Source: Pseudonocardiaceae bacterium
GTDB lineage: Bacteria; Actinomycetota; Actinomycetes; Mycobacteriales; Pseudonocardiaceae
NCBI GenBank assembly: GCA_009379845.1
Contig: WHSZ01000046.1
Location: 1 to 48,592 of the forward strand
Reading direction: 5' to 3'
DNA length: 48,592 nucleotides
Shown: positions 34,146 through 42,965 of the stretch, piece after piece
Layout of the letters: the number at the start of each line of letters is the position of its first letter
Position numbering within the stretch: position 1 is the first letter of the stretch
The notes under the pieces: model-generated
Databases searched by the model: none
What the model saw: the letters and a program-made list of their open reading frames with translations, nothing else
Told to the model about the DNA's origin: nothing
Translations under genes and position numbers: made by a program

Positions 34146-34495
34146 ACCGGCACGGTAGGCCCGCCCGTTGGCTGGCGTCTTGAACGAATCGGACACCGGG
34201 ACCGCACCGGGGCCGAACGGGGGCTGAACGGGGGCGAGCGGTGCCGCACCGGACGGAGGGCCAACTCCTCATCATTGCCTCATCCGAGGGAAAACTTCCG
34301 CTGTATCTGATCGACGCCGCTCGCCGAATCCGCGTCTGCGGAATGATCACCGGGCCGTTACGTGGGCGGGCTTGTATGAGGGCGCCTTGAGGTGCAGGCT
34401 CAATCTTGAGTCCGATCACCCGGGCTCGACGTGTTCCCAACGACCGCTCGCAAGGACCCGCTTTGCTCGCGGGCCACCCACCAAATGGAGGCCCA
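34146..34495. promoter_or_regulatory. 350-base intergenic region upstream of coxS
   Basis: No gene is seen here. It holds a direct repeat GAACGGGGGC at 34215-34224 and 34226-34235 (11-base period). It also holds an interleaved half-site cluster: TTGAG at 34387-34391, CTCAA at 34399-34403 and TTGAG at 34406-34410, so CTCAA can pair with either neighbour. The cluster sits about 85-110 bases before the coxS ATG and is a plausible operator for coxSLM-coxG. The regulator is unknown. Confidence 0.45.
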
Positions 34496-35047
34496 ATGCG
34501 CATCTCCGTCACCGTTGATGGAACGACATATACAGACGACGTCGAGCCACGCTTGTTGCTGGTGCATTACCTGCGTGAGCGCCTCGGCAAGACGGGCACC
34601 GTGGTCGGCTGCGACACCAGCAACTGCGGGGCCTGCACAGTCCATCTTGATGGACACAGCGTGAAGTCCTGCTCGGTACTCGCCGTGCAGGCGGATGGTA
34701 GCGAGATCACCACGATCGAGGGTTTGGCGAGGGACGGCCAGCTGCACCCACTGCAGGAAGCCTTCCACGATCGCCACGCGTTGCAGTGTGGCTTCTGCAC
34801 GCCCGGCATGATCATGCAGTCGCTTGATCTGCTCGCCGACAACCCGGCCCCCGACGAGCAGGCCGTGCGGCACGGTCTGGAAGGCAATCTCTGCCGCTGC
34901 ACCGGATACCAGAACATCGTGAGCGCGGTACAGGACGCGGCGCAGAAGATGAGCCCCGGGGCGGGACCTGAGGTCGAGCGGGTCGGCGATGAGATGTCCG
35001 GCCGGCACCAGGCACGTACCCCGGCGACCTCAAGTGGAGGTGAGTGA
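34496..35047 (+). CDS. coxS: CO dehydrogenase-type small iron-sulfur subunit, CoxS
   Basis: A 183-residue subunit with two [2Fe-2S] clusters: [21 protein letters not shown] and QCGFCTPGM with [10 protein letters not shown]. About 30 extra polar residues trail the fold ([19 protein letters not shown]). The ATG at 34496 follows GGAGG at short spacing. It transfers electrons from the CoxL molybdenum site to the FAD of CoxM. It overlaps coxL. Confidence 0.93.
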   Translation: MRISVTVDGTTYTDDVEPRLLLVHYLRERLGKTGTVVGCDTSNCGACTVHLDGHSVKSCSVLAVQADGSEITTIEGLARDGQLHPLQEAFHDRHALQCGFCTPGMIMQSLDLLADNPAPDEQAVRHGLEGNLCRCTGYQNIVSAVQDAAQKMSPGAGPEVERVGDEMSGRHQARTPATSSGGE

Positions 35048-37413
35048 TGACCTCGACCGTCGAGCCAGAGGTCGGTAGGGCGAGACTGCGCAAGGAGGAC
35101 GCTCGCCTGATCACCGGACGTACCCGGTGGACCGACAACATCACGTTGCCCGGCTTGCTGCACATGGCCATCTTGCGCAGCCCGGTTGCGCACGCCCGGA
35201 TCACGAACATCGACACCAGCGAGGCACGGGAATCCTCCGGCGTGCTGGCCGTGGTGACCGGTGCCGATCTCGCGGACGAGCAGGGCAGCCTGCCGTGCGC
35301 ATGGCCGATCACCGAGGACATGAAGGCTCCGGACGCGCCGTCGCTGGCCGTGGACACGGTGAACTTCGCGGGCGAGGCGGTCGCCGTTGTCGTGGCGCGC
35401 AGCAGCTACGAGGCGCACGACGCGCTCGATGCGATCGATGTCGACTACGAGGACCTGCCGGTGGTACTCGACATGCAGGAGGCGATCGCGGACGGCGCCG
35501 ACCTGGTGCACCCTGGACTGGGCACGAACTCGAGCGCCACCTGGATCTTCGACTCCGGCGAGGCCGGTAGCGGCGGGAACGTCGACGAGGCGCTCGGGCA
35601 GGGCGAGGTGGTCGTCGAGCGCACCTTCCGGCAGCAACGGCTGATCCCGGCGTTCATGGAACCGCGCTCCGTCGTGGTGGACCCGACCGGTGAGCAGATA
35701 ACCATGTGGTCGGCCACCCAGATCCCGCACATCCTCCGGCTCATGCTGGCGATGACGCTCGGCCTGCCGGAGCACAAGGTCCGGGTCATCGCACCGGACG
35801 TCGGCGGTGGTTTCGGCGGAAAGCTACAGGTGACGCCGGAAGAGGTGATCTCCCTGCTGGTCGCCCGCAAGCTGGGGCGTCCGGTGAAGTACACCGAGTC
35901 GCGGTCCGAGTCGCTGCAGTCGGCTCATCACGGCCGGGACCAGATCCAGAAGCTGACCATGTCCGCTCGCCGGGACGGAACCATCACCGGGCTGAAGGTC
36001 GACCTGCTGGCCGACATGGGCGCGTACTTGCGGCTCGTCACGCCGGGTGTGCCGATCCTCGGCGCGTTCATGTTCAACGCGATCTACAAGATCCCCGCAT
36101 ACCGGTTCACCTGCACCAACGTGTTCACCAACAAGACGCCAACGGACGCCTACCGCGGCGCGGGGCGGCCGGAAGCCACGTTCGCGATCGAGCGGATGAT
36201 GGACGAGGTGGCCGTCGAGCTCGGTATGGAACCACTCGAACTGCGCGAGAAGAACTGGATCAAGCACGAGGAGTTCCCGTTCACCACGGTCTCCACGCTG
36301 ACCTACGACTCGGGTAACTACGAGGCCGCTACCGAGAAGGCCAAGGAGCTGTTCGGCTACGACGCGTTGCGCGCGGAGCAGGCCGAGCGGCGGGCACAGG
36401 GCGATCCGGTTCAGCTGGGCATCGGGATCTCCACGTTCACGGAGATGTGCGGGCTGGCGCCATCCAGGGTGCTCGGTTCGCTGTCCTACGGCGCGGGCGG
36501 CTGGGAGCACGCCGCGGTGCGGATGCTGCCAACTGGCAAGGTCGAAGTGGTCACCGGTTCCTCCCCGCACGGGCAGGGGCACGAGACCGCGTGGAGCCAG
36601 ATCGTTGCCGACCAGCTGGGTGTGCCGTTCGATGACGTCGAGGTGCTGCACGGGGACACCCAGTCCTCGCACAAGGGCCTGGACACCTACGGATCGCGCT
36701 CGCTGACCGTCGGCGCGATGGCAGTGCTCAAGGCTGGCGCGAAGGTGATCGAGAAGGCCCGCACGGTCGCCGCGCACATGATGGAGTGCTCGCCGGACGA
36801 CCTGGAGTTCGCGCACGGCAAGTTCACCGTGAAGGGCACCGACTCCTCCACCGGGATCCAGGATGTCGCGCTCGCGGTGTTCGCCGCGCACGACCTGCCG
36901 GACGGCGTGGAGCCGAGCCTGGACTCGGAGGCGACCTTCGATCCGGAGAACTTCTCCTTCCCACACGGCACGCACCTGTGCGCCGCCGAGGTGGACACCG
37001 AGACCGGTGCGGTGCGGCTGCGTTCCTACGTCTCCGTCGACGACGTAGGCGCCGTGGTCAACCCGCTGATCGTGGAAGGCCAGGTGCACGGCGGGCTGGC
37101 GCAGGGCATCGCCCAGGCGCTGTTCGAGGAGGCGGTGCACGACGAGAGCGGCACGCTGACCACCGGCACGCTGGTGGACTACCTGGTGCCGTCCGCCGCG
37201 GATCTGCCATCCTTCACCACCGACCGGACCGAGACGCGCTCGACCACCAACGAGCTGGGCGTCAAGGGGGTCGGTGAGGCCGGCACGATCGCCTCGACGC
37301 CGGCCGTGGTGAATGCGATCGTGGACGCGGTCCGTCACCTTGGCGTCAACGACATCGAGATGCCCTGCACGCCGATGCGTGTGTGGCAAGCGATTCATGG
37401 AGGTGCGCGATGA
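35047..37413 (+). CDS. coxL: CO dehydrogenase-type large molybdenum subunit, form II CoxL
   Basis: A 788-residue molybdenum-binding catalytic subunit. The active-site loop at about 368-374 is AYRGAGR, the mark of form II (BMS-type) CoxL; true high-affinity form I CO dehydrogenase has AYxCSFR with the copper-binding cysteine. The catalytic Glu744 lies in GVKGVGEAG, and the cofactor loop is VGGGFGGKLQ. So CO oxidation should not be assumed; an aldehyde, purine or other small substrate is equally possible. The ATG overlaps the CoxS stop as TGATG. Confidence 0.92.
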   Translation: MTSTVEPEVGRARLRKEDARLITGRTRWTDNITLPGLLHMAILRSPVAHARITNIDTSEARESSGVLAVVTGADLADEQGSLPCAWPITEDMKAPDAPSLAVDTVNFAGEAVAVVVARSSYEAHDALDAIDVDYEDLPVVLDMQEAIADGADLVHPGLGTNSSATWIFDSGEAGSGGNVDEALGQGEVVVERTFRQQRLIPAFMEPRSVVVDPTGEQITMWSATQIPHILRLMLAMTLGLPEHKVRVIAPDVGGGFGGKLQVTPEEVISLLVARKLGRPVKYTESRSESLQSAHHGRDQIQKLTMSARRDGTITGLKVDLLADMGAYLRLVTPGVPILGAFMFNAIYKIPAYRFTCTNVFTNKTPTDAYRGAGRPEATFAIERMMDEVAVELGMEPLELREKNWIKHEEFPFTTVSTLTYDSGNYEAATEKAKELFGYDALRAEQAERRAQGDPVQLGIGISTFTEMCGLAPSRVLGSLSYGAGGWEHAAVRMLPTGKVEVVTGSSPHGQGHETAWSQIVADQLGVPFDDVEVLHGDTQSSHKGLDTYGSRSLTVGAMAVLKAGAKVIEKARTVAAHMMECSPDDLEFAHGKFTVKGTDSSTGIQDVALAVFAAHDLPDGVEPSLDSEATFDPENFSFPHGTHLCAAEVDTETGAVRLRSYVSVDDVGAVVNPLIVEGQVHGGLAQGIAQALFEEAVHDESGTLTTGTLVDYLVPSAADLPSFTTDRTETRSTTNELGVKGVGEAGTIASTPAVVNAIVDAVRHLGVNDIEMPCTPMRVWQAIHGGAR

Positions 37414-38264
37414 TCCCCGCGTCGTTCGAGTACACCGCGCCATCCACTGTGGACGAGGCGGTGCGCGCGCTGGCCGACGCCGGTGAGGACGCCAAGGTGC
37501 TTGGCGGCGGGCAGAGCCTGCTGCCGGTGCTGCGGATGCGGCTGGCCGCTCCGACGGCGTTGATCGACCTCGGCAAGATCGACGAGATGCGCGGTGTCCG
37601 CGAGGACGGCGACTCGCTGGTGATCGGGGCGATGACCACGCATTACGACGTGCAGCGCGATTCGCTGGTGGCCGAGCACGCGGCGCTGCTGGCTCGCGCA
37701 ACGGACACGGTGGCCGATCCGCAGGTGCGGCACCGTGGCACGTTCGGTGGTTCCATCGCGCACGCCGACTCGGCAGGCGATCTGCTGGCACCGGTGCTCG
37801 CGCTGGATGCCGAGATGGTGGTGGCTGGCGCGAACGGGCGGCGCACCGTGCCGGCGTCCGAGTTCTTCGTGGACTACTTCACCACCGCGATGGACCCGAG
37901 CGAGATCCTGGTTGAGGTGCGGGTGCCGAAACATTCCGGCTGGCACGCGCACTACGAGAAGTTCAACCGGGTGGCGCAGGCATGGTCGATCGTGGCGGTC
38001 GGCGCGGCGGTGCGTGTCGAGAACACCTCGATCGCGGAGGCTAAAGTTGGCCTGACGAACATGGCGGCTACGCCGGTGCGGGCACGCGCCGTCGAGGAGG
38101 CACTCGTGGGTCAGCCGGCGACACCGGATTCGATACGCGCGGCCGCCGCGCACGCCGCCGAGGGCACCAGCCCGACAAGCGACGGCAACGCGGACGTGGA
38201 GTACCGGCAGCACCTGGCCCGCACGCTCACCGGTCGCGCGATCAACACCGCCGTCAGCGCGTAG
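37410..38264 (+). CDS. coxM: CO dehydrogenase-type FAD subunit, CoxM
   Basis: A 284-residue FAD-binding subunit. FAD loops are KVLGGGQSLLPVLRMRLAAP near 32 and HRGTFGGSIAHADSAGDLL near 109. It has no PaoB-type extra cysteines. It ends in the usual CO dehydrogenase C-terminal domain (EYRQHLARTLTGRAI). The ATG overlaps the CoxL stop by four bases, fixing the start. Confidence 0.93.
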   Translation: MIPASFEYTAPSTVDEAVRALADAGEDAKVLGGGQSLLPVLRMRLAAPTALIDLGKIDEMRGVREDGDSLVIGAMTTHYDVQRDSLVAEHAALLARATDTVADPQVRHRGTFGGSIAHADSAGDLLAPVLALDAEMVVAGANGRRTVPASEFFVDYFTTAMDPSEILVEVRVPKHSGWHAHYEKFNRVAQAWSIVAVGAAVRVENTSIAEAKVGLTNMAATPVRARAVEEALVGQPATPDSIRAAAAHAAEGTSPTSDGNADVEYRQHLARTLTGRAINTAVSA

Positions 38265-38274
38265 TGTTGCCGTG

Positions 38275-38329
38275 AAGGCCACCTTACGGGCAACCAACGC
38301 CCCGAATGTGGCCCTCGGTTGTCAACCGA
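38275..38329. terminator. Double hairpin between coxM and coxG
   Basis: The stretch 38275-38291 (GAAGGCCACCTTACGGG) pairs with 38301-38317 at 14 of 17 positions around a short loop. It is followed at once by a perfect CGGTTG-T-CAACCG stem at 38317-38329. The pair could attenuate transcription into coxG, which lies 27 bases further on. The left arm begins with CCGTGAAGGCC, also found after the phzF-like gene at 26495. Confidence 0.5.
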
Positions 38330-38355
38330 AGTAGTGCCGAGGAAGGAGTTCACCG

Positions 38356-39063
38356 TTGATTCTCGAGCATCAGTTTTCCGTACCCGCGCCGCTCGACGAG
38401 GTGTGGAAGGCCATGCTCGACCCCGAACGGGTAGCACCGTGCATGCCGGGTGCGACCCTGTCCGGGGTGGACGGTGACTCCTTCCGCGGCCAGGTCAAGG
38501 TGAAGCTCGGCCCGGTCTCCCTGCTGTACAAGGGATCGGGAGAGTTCAAGGAGAAGGACGAGCAGGCCAAGCGGCTGGTGATCGAGGCGTCCGGCAAGGA
38601 CGCGCGGGGCGCCGGCACCGCGGCGGCGACCGTGACCGTCACGCTCACCGGAAGCGGGAATACCACCGAAGGCGCGGTGCACACCGACCTGAACATCACC
38701 GGAAGGCCCGCCCAGTTCGGCCGGGGCATGATTTCCGAGGTAGCTGGCAAGCTGCTCGACTCGTTTTCCCAATCCCTCGCCGAGAAGCTGGGCGCCGGGA
38801 CGTCGGAAGGGGCGGGAGCGGCGGGAGCCGCCGCTGGCACGGCGAGCCAGCCAGAGCCGAGGGCTACCGAGAACCGGCAAGGTGGCGCGGCTACCGAGAA
38901 GTCGAACCGCGGCGACACCGGGTCATCCAGCGAGTCGGCGCCGATCGACTTATTGGATTACGCGGGCGCGTCGGTGATCAAACGGATGGCTCCGCTCGCC
39001 GTCGGCGCGCTGATCGTGTTGCTGCTGGTGCTGCGCCGGCGCAGGCGGCGTAACCGGCGCTGA
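38356..39063 (+). CDS. coxG: CoxG-like SRPBCC protein with C-terminal membrane anchor
   Basis: A 235-residue protein. Residues 1-145 form an SRPBCC/CoxG domain (VPAPLDEVWKAMLDPERVAPCMPGA). A low-complexity Gly/Ala/Ser linker follows, then one hydrophobic segment (APLAVGALIVLLLVL, about 210-226) and a terminal run of arginines. In Oligotropha and Mycobacterium CoxG recruits the molybdenum enzyme to the membrane and handles quinone; the anchor here fits that. The TTG start at 38356 follows GAAGGAG. Confidence 0.88.
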   Translation: MILEHQFSVPAPLDEVWKAMLDPERVAPCMPGATLSGVDGDSFRGQVKVKLGPVSLLYKGSGEFKEKDEQAKRLVIEASGKDARGAGTAAATVTVTLTGSGNTTEGAVHTDLNITGRPAQFGRGMISEVAGKLLDSFSQSLAEKLGAGTSEGAGAAGAAAGTASQPEPRATENRQGGAATEKSNRGDTGSSSESAPIDLLDYAGASVIKRMAPLAVGALIVLLLVLRRRRRRNRR

Positions 39064-39073
39064 CGTCGCGTCA
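39061..39073. terminator. Small symmetric hairpin joining two convergent stops
   Basis: TGACG-TCG-CGTCA is palindromic. Its first TGA is the coxG stop and its last TCA is the complement of the alpha/beta hydrolase stop. The stem is short, so a termination role is uncertain. Confidence 0.35.
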
Positions 39074-39886
39074 TCCTTTCGCGGCTCGCACGATCGAGTC
39101 GATCAGCTGGGCACCGTCCAGCAGGACGGGGTCGTTGTGCCCTGCCCCGCGCACCTCAACCAGGTGTGCGGGGTGCGGAAAGGCCGCGGCCACCGCGCGA
39201 CTCTGGGCGGGCGGCACGATCGAGTCGGCTCTCCCGTAGACGACCGTCGCCGGCGCGCGTATCCGCCTGGCGTGCTCCGCCACCGGAAAGCGGTCCTTTA
39301 GCAACAGATTGACCGGCAGGATCGGGTAGTGGCGCTTGCCGACCGACGCGAGATCGGTGAACGGGGAGCGCAGCACCAATCCCGCGGGGGGATACTCGGT
39401 CGCGAGTTCCGTCACCACGCCCGCACCGAGGCTTTCGCCGTAGTACACCAGCTGATCCCGCGGGACACCGACGTCGTCGACGAGGTATGAGCGCGCCGCG
39501 CGGACGTCAAGGGCCAGCCCGGTCTCGGTGGGGCTGCCGGGATTGCCGCCGTAGCCACGGTAGTCGAGCAGCAGCACGGAAAGCCCCCGCTCGGCCAGCG
39601 CCGTGGCGAGCGGGGCACGGATGGACCGGTTCCCGGCGTTGCCTGGTGCTACCAGCACGGTCGGGCCGGGCGCGGATCTCGCTGGCAGGTACCAGCCCCG
39701 CAGCCGGAGCCCGTCGCTGGTTTCGAAGCTGACGTCCCGCGCACCGGGCAGTGCCGCGTTGGCCGGCGGCACGGGCCCGTCGGAGGGCAGGTAGATCAGC
39801 TGCCGCTGGAACAGGTACGCCGCGCCGAGCACCACACCGACGACAGCGAGCACGACTACCAGCACGACCAGCACACGACGCCTCAT
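39071..39886 (-). CDS. Membrane-anchored alpha/beta hydrolase (BEM46-like)
   Basis: A 271-residue protein with an N-terminal hydrophobic segment (VLVVLVVVLAVVGVVLGAAYLF) acting as a signal anchor, then an alpha/beta hydrolase fold. The nucleophile elbow is GESLGAG, the acid is probably Asp in YGRADSIVPP, and His lies in GAGHNDPVLLDG. The oxyanion region is APGNAGNRSIRAP. BEM46-like proteins are esterase-type enzymes of unknown substrate. The ATG at 39884-39886 places the anchor correctly; upstream in-frame starts are unlikely. Confidence 0.82.
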   Translation of the reverse strand: MRRRVLVVLVVVLAVVGVVLGAAYLFQRQLIYLPSDGPVPPANAALPGARDVSFETSDGLRLRGWYLPARSAPGPTVLVAPGNAGNRSIRAPLATALAERGLSVLLLDYRGYGGNPGSPTETGLALDVRAARSYLVDDVGVPRDQLVYYGESLGAGVVTELATEYPPAGLVLRSPFTDLASVGKRHYPILPVNLLLKDRFPVAEHARRIRAPATVVYGRADSIVPPAQSRAVAAAFPHPAHLVEVRGAGHNDPVLLDGAQLIDSIVRAAKG

Positions 39887-40054
39887 TCCCACGATGTTTA
39901 GGAAATGTACCGTCCGCGCTATCTCATGCGGATGATGATGGGCGGATGCCATCACGCTACTCTTGCGCCGGCTGCCGGCTACTACGAGTCATGCGTGGGA
40001 CCACGCATCGCCTGGCCGCCATCCGAGCAACGAGATCGATGAAAGGTAGTGGCG

Positions 40055-40369
40055 ATGCGTACTCCAGGAATCCTGGTGGTCGCTGTGCTCGCGGCCGGAT
40101 TGGCGGCCGCGGGATGTGAAGTGAGCACCACCGGAAGCATGCCCAAGGCCGAGGTCGAGCGACAGGTCACCGATGAGCTGACGAAGCAGGTCGGCCAGCG
40201 ACCGGACAAGGTGGAGTGCCCGGAGGATCTGGAGGCCGAGGTCGGCACCAAGATGCGCTGCGAGCTGACGGCGGGTAACCAAAAGTATGGCGTGAATCTG
40301 AACGTCACCTCGGCCGAGGACGACCGGGTCAGGTTCGGCATCAAGGTGGACAACCAGCCGATGTCCTAG
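40055..40369 (+). CDS. DUF4333 lipoprotein
   Basis: A 104-residue secreted lipoprotein. The signal peptide TPGILVVAVLAAGLAAAGC ends in a lipobox with the acylated Cys near residue 21. The mature part is a DUF4333 domain (VERQVTDELTKQVGQRPDKVECPEDLEAEVGTKMRCEL). Two conserved cysteines could form a disulfide. AAAGG lies nine bases before the ATG; a GTG two codons earlier is possible. It should sit on the outer face of the membrane; its function is unknown. Confidence 0.85.
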   Translation: MRTPGILVVAVLAAGLAAAGCEVSTTGSMPKAEVERQVTDELTKQVGQRPDKVECPEDLEAEVGTKMRCELTAGNQKYGVNLNVTSAEDDRVRFGIKVDNQPMS

Positions 40370-40394
40370 TCGCGCCGGGCGGGGCGTGCCGGTG

Positions 40395-41084
40395 TCAGTC
40401 CCTGGCTTCGGCCTTCAGTTCCGTGGCCTCGGTCGGGGACGGCTCCATCTCCAGTTCGGTGCACCTGTCCCGCGCCGTCATGCGCCGTTTCCGGATCAAC
40501 ACGACAACGGCAGCCAGCACGGCGAGCGCGATGAGCAGCACCGCACCGGCGGTGCCCATCCGGTCCTCGATGGCCTTGGCCGACGCCCCCGCAGCCGCCC
40601 CGATCCCGATGTGCACCGCGGACCAGGACGCGGCGCCGAGCACCACGGCAGGCGCGAAATTGCGAAACGGCAGGCCGGAGGTGCCGGCCGCGGCCGGCGT
40701 GAGCGTGCGCACCACCGGCAGGTAGCGGGCGAAGAACACCGCGAACGCACCGCGCCTGCGGATCAGGTCGGTCGCCTTGTCCCAATGGTGCTGGCCGAGT
40801 TTGCGCACCAGCTTGGTTCCCCGCAGCCGGGGCCCGAAGCGTTTACCGATCGCGTAGCCGATCGCATCGCCGAGCCCGGCGCACACCGTGACAACCAGCC
40901 ACAACGTGATGAAGCGCGCCGGCGTGGTCGCGGTGGTCGCGGCGATCACCAAGCCGGATTCGCCGGGTGCGAGGAACCCGAGGCCGAGCGTGCACTCGGC
41001 GAGAATCAGCGCGCCGGTCACGCCGACAACCGCCGGCTGCGGCAGACCAGCCAGCCCGTCAATCACGTCGGTCAGCAAAGCCAC
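40395..41084 (-). CDS. DedA-family membrane protein
   Basis: A 229-residue member of the DedA/VTT (SNARE-associated) family. The signature re-entrant region is LAECTLGLGFLAPGESGLVIAA, followed by GLGDAIGYAIGKRFGPRL and FARYLPVVRTLTPAAAGTSGLPFRNF, then two helices near the C terminus. Such proteins take part in undecaprenyl-phosphate or phospholipid flipping and membrane homeostasis. It converges on the DUF4333 gene and reads toward it from a 148-base gap after lipA. Confidence 0.9.
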   Translation of the reverse strand: MALLTDVIDGLAGLPQPAVVGVTGALILAECTLGLGFLAPGESGLVIAATTATTPARFITLWLVVTVCAGLGDAIGYAIGKRFGPRLRGTKLVRKLGQHHWDKATDLIRRRGAFAVFFARYLPVVRTLTPAAAGTSGLPFRNFAPAVVLGAASWSAVHIGIGAAAGASAKAIEDRMGTAGAVLLIALAVLAAVVVLIRKRRMTARDRCTELEMEPSPTEATELKAEARD

Positions 41085-41232
41085 CCGTGAACTCCTCCCC
41101 AGTACCGGCGCGGCACCCGCTGCCGCCCGACCGTCACCTGATCTTGCCTGTCACGCTAGTAGCCACCGAGAACGGGCAAATCGGGGTCGTCCCCGGTCTT
41201 CCACCAGCACATCCCTGAAAGGCGCGGGACGA

Positions 41233-42246
41233 TCAGCCGCGGGAGAGCAGCGTGCTGGCTTCCTGGGCCGCGGGGCCGGCCTTGGCAAGGTGCGTCAGCC
41301 GTTCCGGAATCTCCTGGCCGCGGTGGCGTACAGCCTGGGTGTACAGCCGGCCGGCACGGTACGACGAGCGCACCAGCGGCCCTGCCATCACGCCGGCGAA
41401 CCCGATCGCCTCGGCCGTCTTGGAGTGTTCAACGAACTCCTCCGGCTTGACCCAGCGATCCACCGGGTGATGGCGGGCGGATGGCCGCAGGTACTGGGTG
41501 ATGGTCAGGATCTCGCAGCCCGCCTCGTGCAGGTCCCGCATCGCCGGCTCGACCTCGTCCGGGGTTTCGCCCATGCCGAGGATCAGGTTCGACTTGGTAA
41601 CCAGTCCCGCCTCGCGGGCCTTGGTGAGCACTTCGAGGGAGCGCTGGTAGCGGAATCCGGGGCGAATGCGTTTGAAGATCCGGGGCACGGTTTCGGTGTT
41701 GTGCGCCAGCACCTCTGGGCTCGAGCCGAAGACCTCGGCCAGCTGATCCGGCTCGGCGTTGAAATCCGGGATCAGCAGTTCCACGCCGGTGCCGGGGTTG
41801 AGCTGGTGGATCTGCCGCACGGTTTCCGCGTACAGCCACGCGCCGCCATCCTCGAGGTCGTCCCTTGCCACCCCGGTCACCGTGGAGTAGCGCAGACCCA
41901 TGGCCTGTACGGATTCGGCGACCTTGCGGGGCTCTTCGGTGTCCAGCTCGGCCGGCTTGCCGGTGTCGATCTGGCAGAAGTCACAGCGGCGGGTGCACTG
42001 GTCGCCGCCGATCAGGAAGGTGGCCTCGCGGTCTTCCCAGCACTCGTAGATGTTGGGGCAGCCGGCTTCCTCACAGACCGTGTGCAGACCCTCGCGCCGG
42101 ACAAGGCCCTTGAGCTCGGTGTACTCCGGGCCCATGCGGGCGCGGGTCTTGATCCAGGACGGCTTCTTCTCGATCGGCGTCTGGCTGTTGCGGACCTCCA
42201 GCCGCAGCAGCTTGCGCCCTTCAGGAACCACGCTCACACCGGCCAC
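41233..42246 (-). CDS. lipA: Lipoyl synthase LipA
   Basis: A 337-residue radical SAM enzyme that inserts two sulfurs into protein-bound octanoate. The auxiliary cluster cysteines lie in [13 protein letters not shown] and the radical SAM cluster in CTRRCDFC. The substrate motif VRSSYR is near the C terminus, and the Ser ligand region is STLLSRG. Together with lipB at 44628 it makes the lipoyl group needed by the SucB protein also encoded here. The start is a GTG; a GTG three codons later is also possible. Confidence 0.97.
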   Translation of the reverse strand: MAGVSVVPEGRKLLRLEVRNSQTPIEKKPSWIKTRARMGPEYTELKGLVRREGLHTVCEEAGCPNIYECWEDREATFLIGGDQCTRRCDFCQIDTGKPAELDTEEPRKVAESVQAMGLRYSTVTGVARDDLEDGGAWLYAETVRQIHQLNPGTGVELLIPDFNAEPDQLAEVFGSSPEVLAHNTETVPRIFKRIRPGFRYQRSLEVLTKAREAGLVTKSNLILGMGETPDEVEPAMRDLHEAGCEILTITQYLRPSARHHPVDRWVKPEEFVEHSKTAEAIGFAGVMAGPLVRSSYRAGRLYTQAVRHRGQEIPERLTHLAKAGPAAQEASTLLSRG

Positions 42247-42322
42247 CCTACGCGGAAGATCCGACCGTTCGATACCGCACGTGGGCCGCGCCGCAGCCGC
42301 CGTACGTCAGGAAACCGCGGCG

Positions 42323-42847
42323 TCAGCCGGCCGGTGCCAGCAGGCGGCGTAGCTGCCGCATCGGGGTGCGGTGCCTCGTCACGGGCTGCTCCGGTGTGTT
42401 GCACAGCAGGCCGAGGAAGGCGGCGCCGACCCGCTTGATCTTCTCCGGCTGCTCGCCCGGCTCGGCGAGGCCCGCTGCCAGCGCCAGCATCCGAAGCTCG
42501 ACCTCCCTGCCCGGCCGCAGCGCCTCGGCGTGTTCCTCGGCGTTCGCGTCCAGCACCTCGCGCAGCGTCCCGTGCTCGCGCGCCGTCCGGTGCCAGGCAG
42601 CGGAGACCGCGTCCACGTTGTCCAGCTCGACACCCGCCGCCAGCTCGCTCAGCGCGACCCCGATCCGGCCGGTCAAGCTCTGGTTCCACTTGTACTGCAG
42701 GGCGAGCAGCAGATCACCCTCGTCCTCGAAGACCTCGGTTGCCCCCGGAACATCGGTCAATGACACTCGCCGAGCGGGGTCGCGTCTCGCCTGTCGCAAG
42801 GCACCATTCAGCACGTCGCGCCGCCGGTAGTAATCGTTCCAGCTCAT
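42323..42847 (-). CDS. Conserved hypothetical protein
   Basis: A 174-residue, Arg- and Glu-rich cytosolic protein that I do not recognise. It begins MSWNDYYRRRDVLNGALRQARR and is largely helical, with YKWNQSLTGRIGVALSELAAG and VDAVSAAWHRTAREHGTLREVLDAN. It has no membrane segment. It diverges from the TetR gene at 42966, and three palindromes lie between, so it is probably a target of that regulator. Confidence 0.75.
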   Translation of the reverse strand: MSWNDYYRRRDVLNGALRQARRDPARRVSLTDVPGATEVFEDEGDLLLALQYKWNQSLTGRIGVALSELAAGVELDNVDAVSAAWHRTAREHGTLREVLDANAEEHAEALRPGREVELRMLALAAGLAEPGEQPEKIKRVGAAFLGLLCNTPEQPVTRHRTPMRQLRRLLAPAG

Positions 42848-42876
42848 GGCGTGCCCCTCTCGCGTCCTGGTTCATA

Positions 42877-42935
42877 CCGCAGGTTTGCGGCATACCGTCG
42901 GTACGTACCGACATTGACAACATACCACCGGTATG
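42877..42935. promoter_or_regulatory. Three palindromes in the divergent TetR promoter
   Basis: In this gap lie CCGCA-GGTT-TGCGG (42877-42890), a perfect 16-base palindrome GTCGGTACGTACCGAC (42897-42912) and CATACC-ACC-GGTATG (42921-42935). The CATACC half-site also occurs near 42873 and 42891. The regular array upstream of a TetR gene marks a likely operator region with several binding sites. Confidence 0.65.
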
Positions 42936-42965
42936 TGGCGGGCGGGATGTCGTAGGGTTGTGAGT

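Noticed and set aside
35047..37413. Calling the CoxL protein a true aerobic CO dehydrogenase
   Set aside because: The loop is AYRGAGR and not the AYxCSFR of form I, and the copper-binding cysteine is absent.
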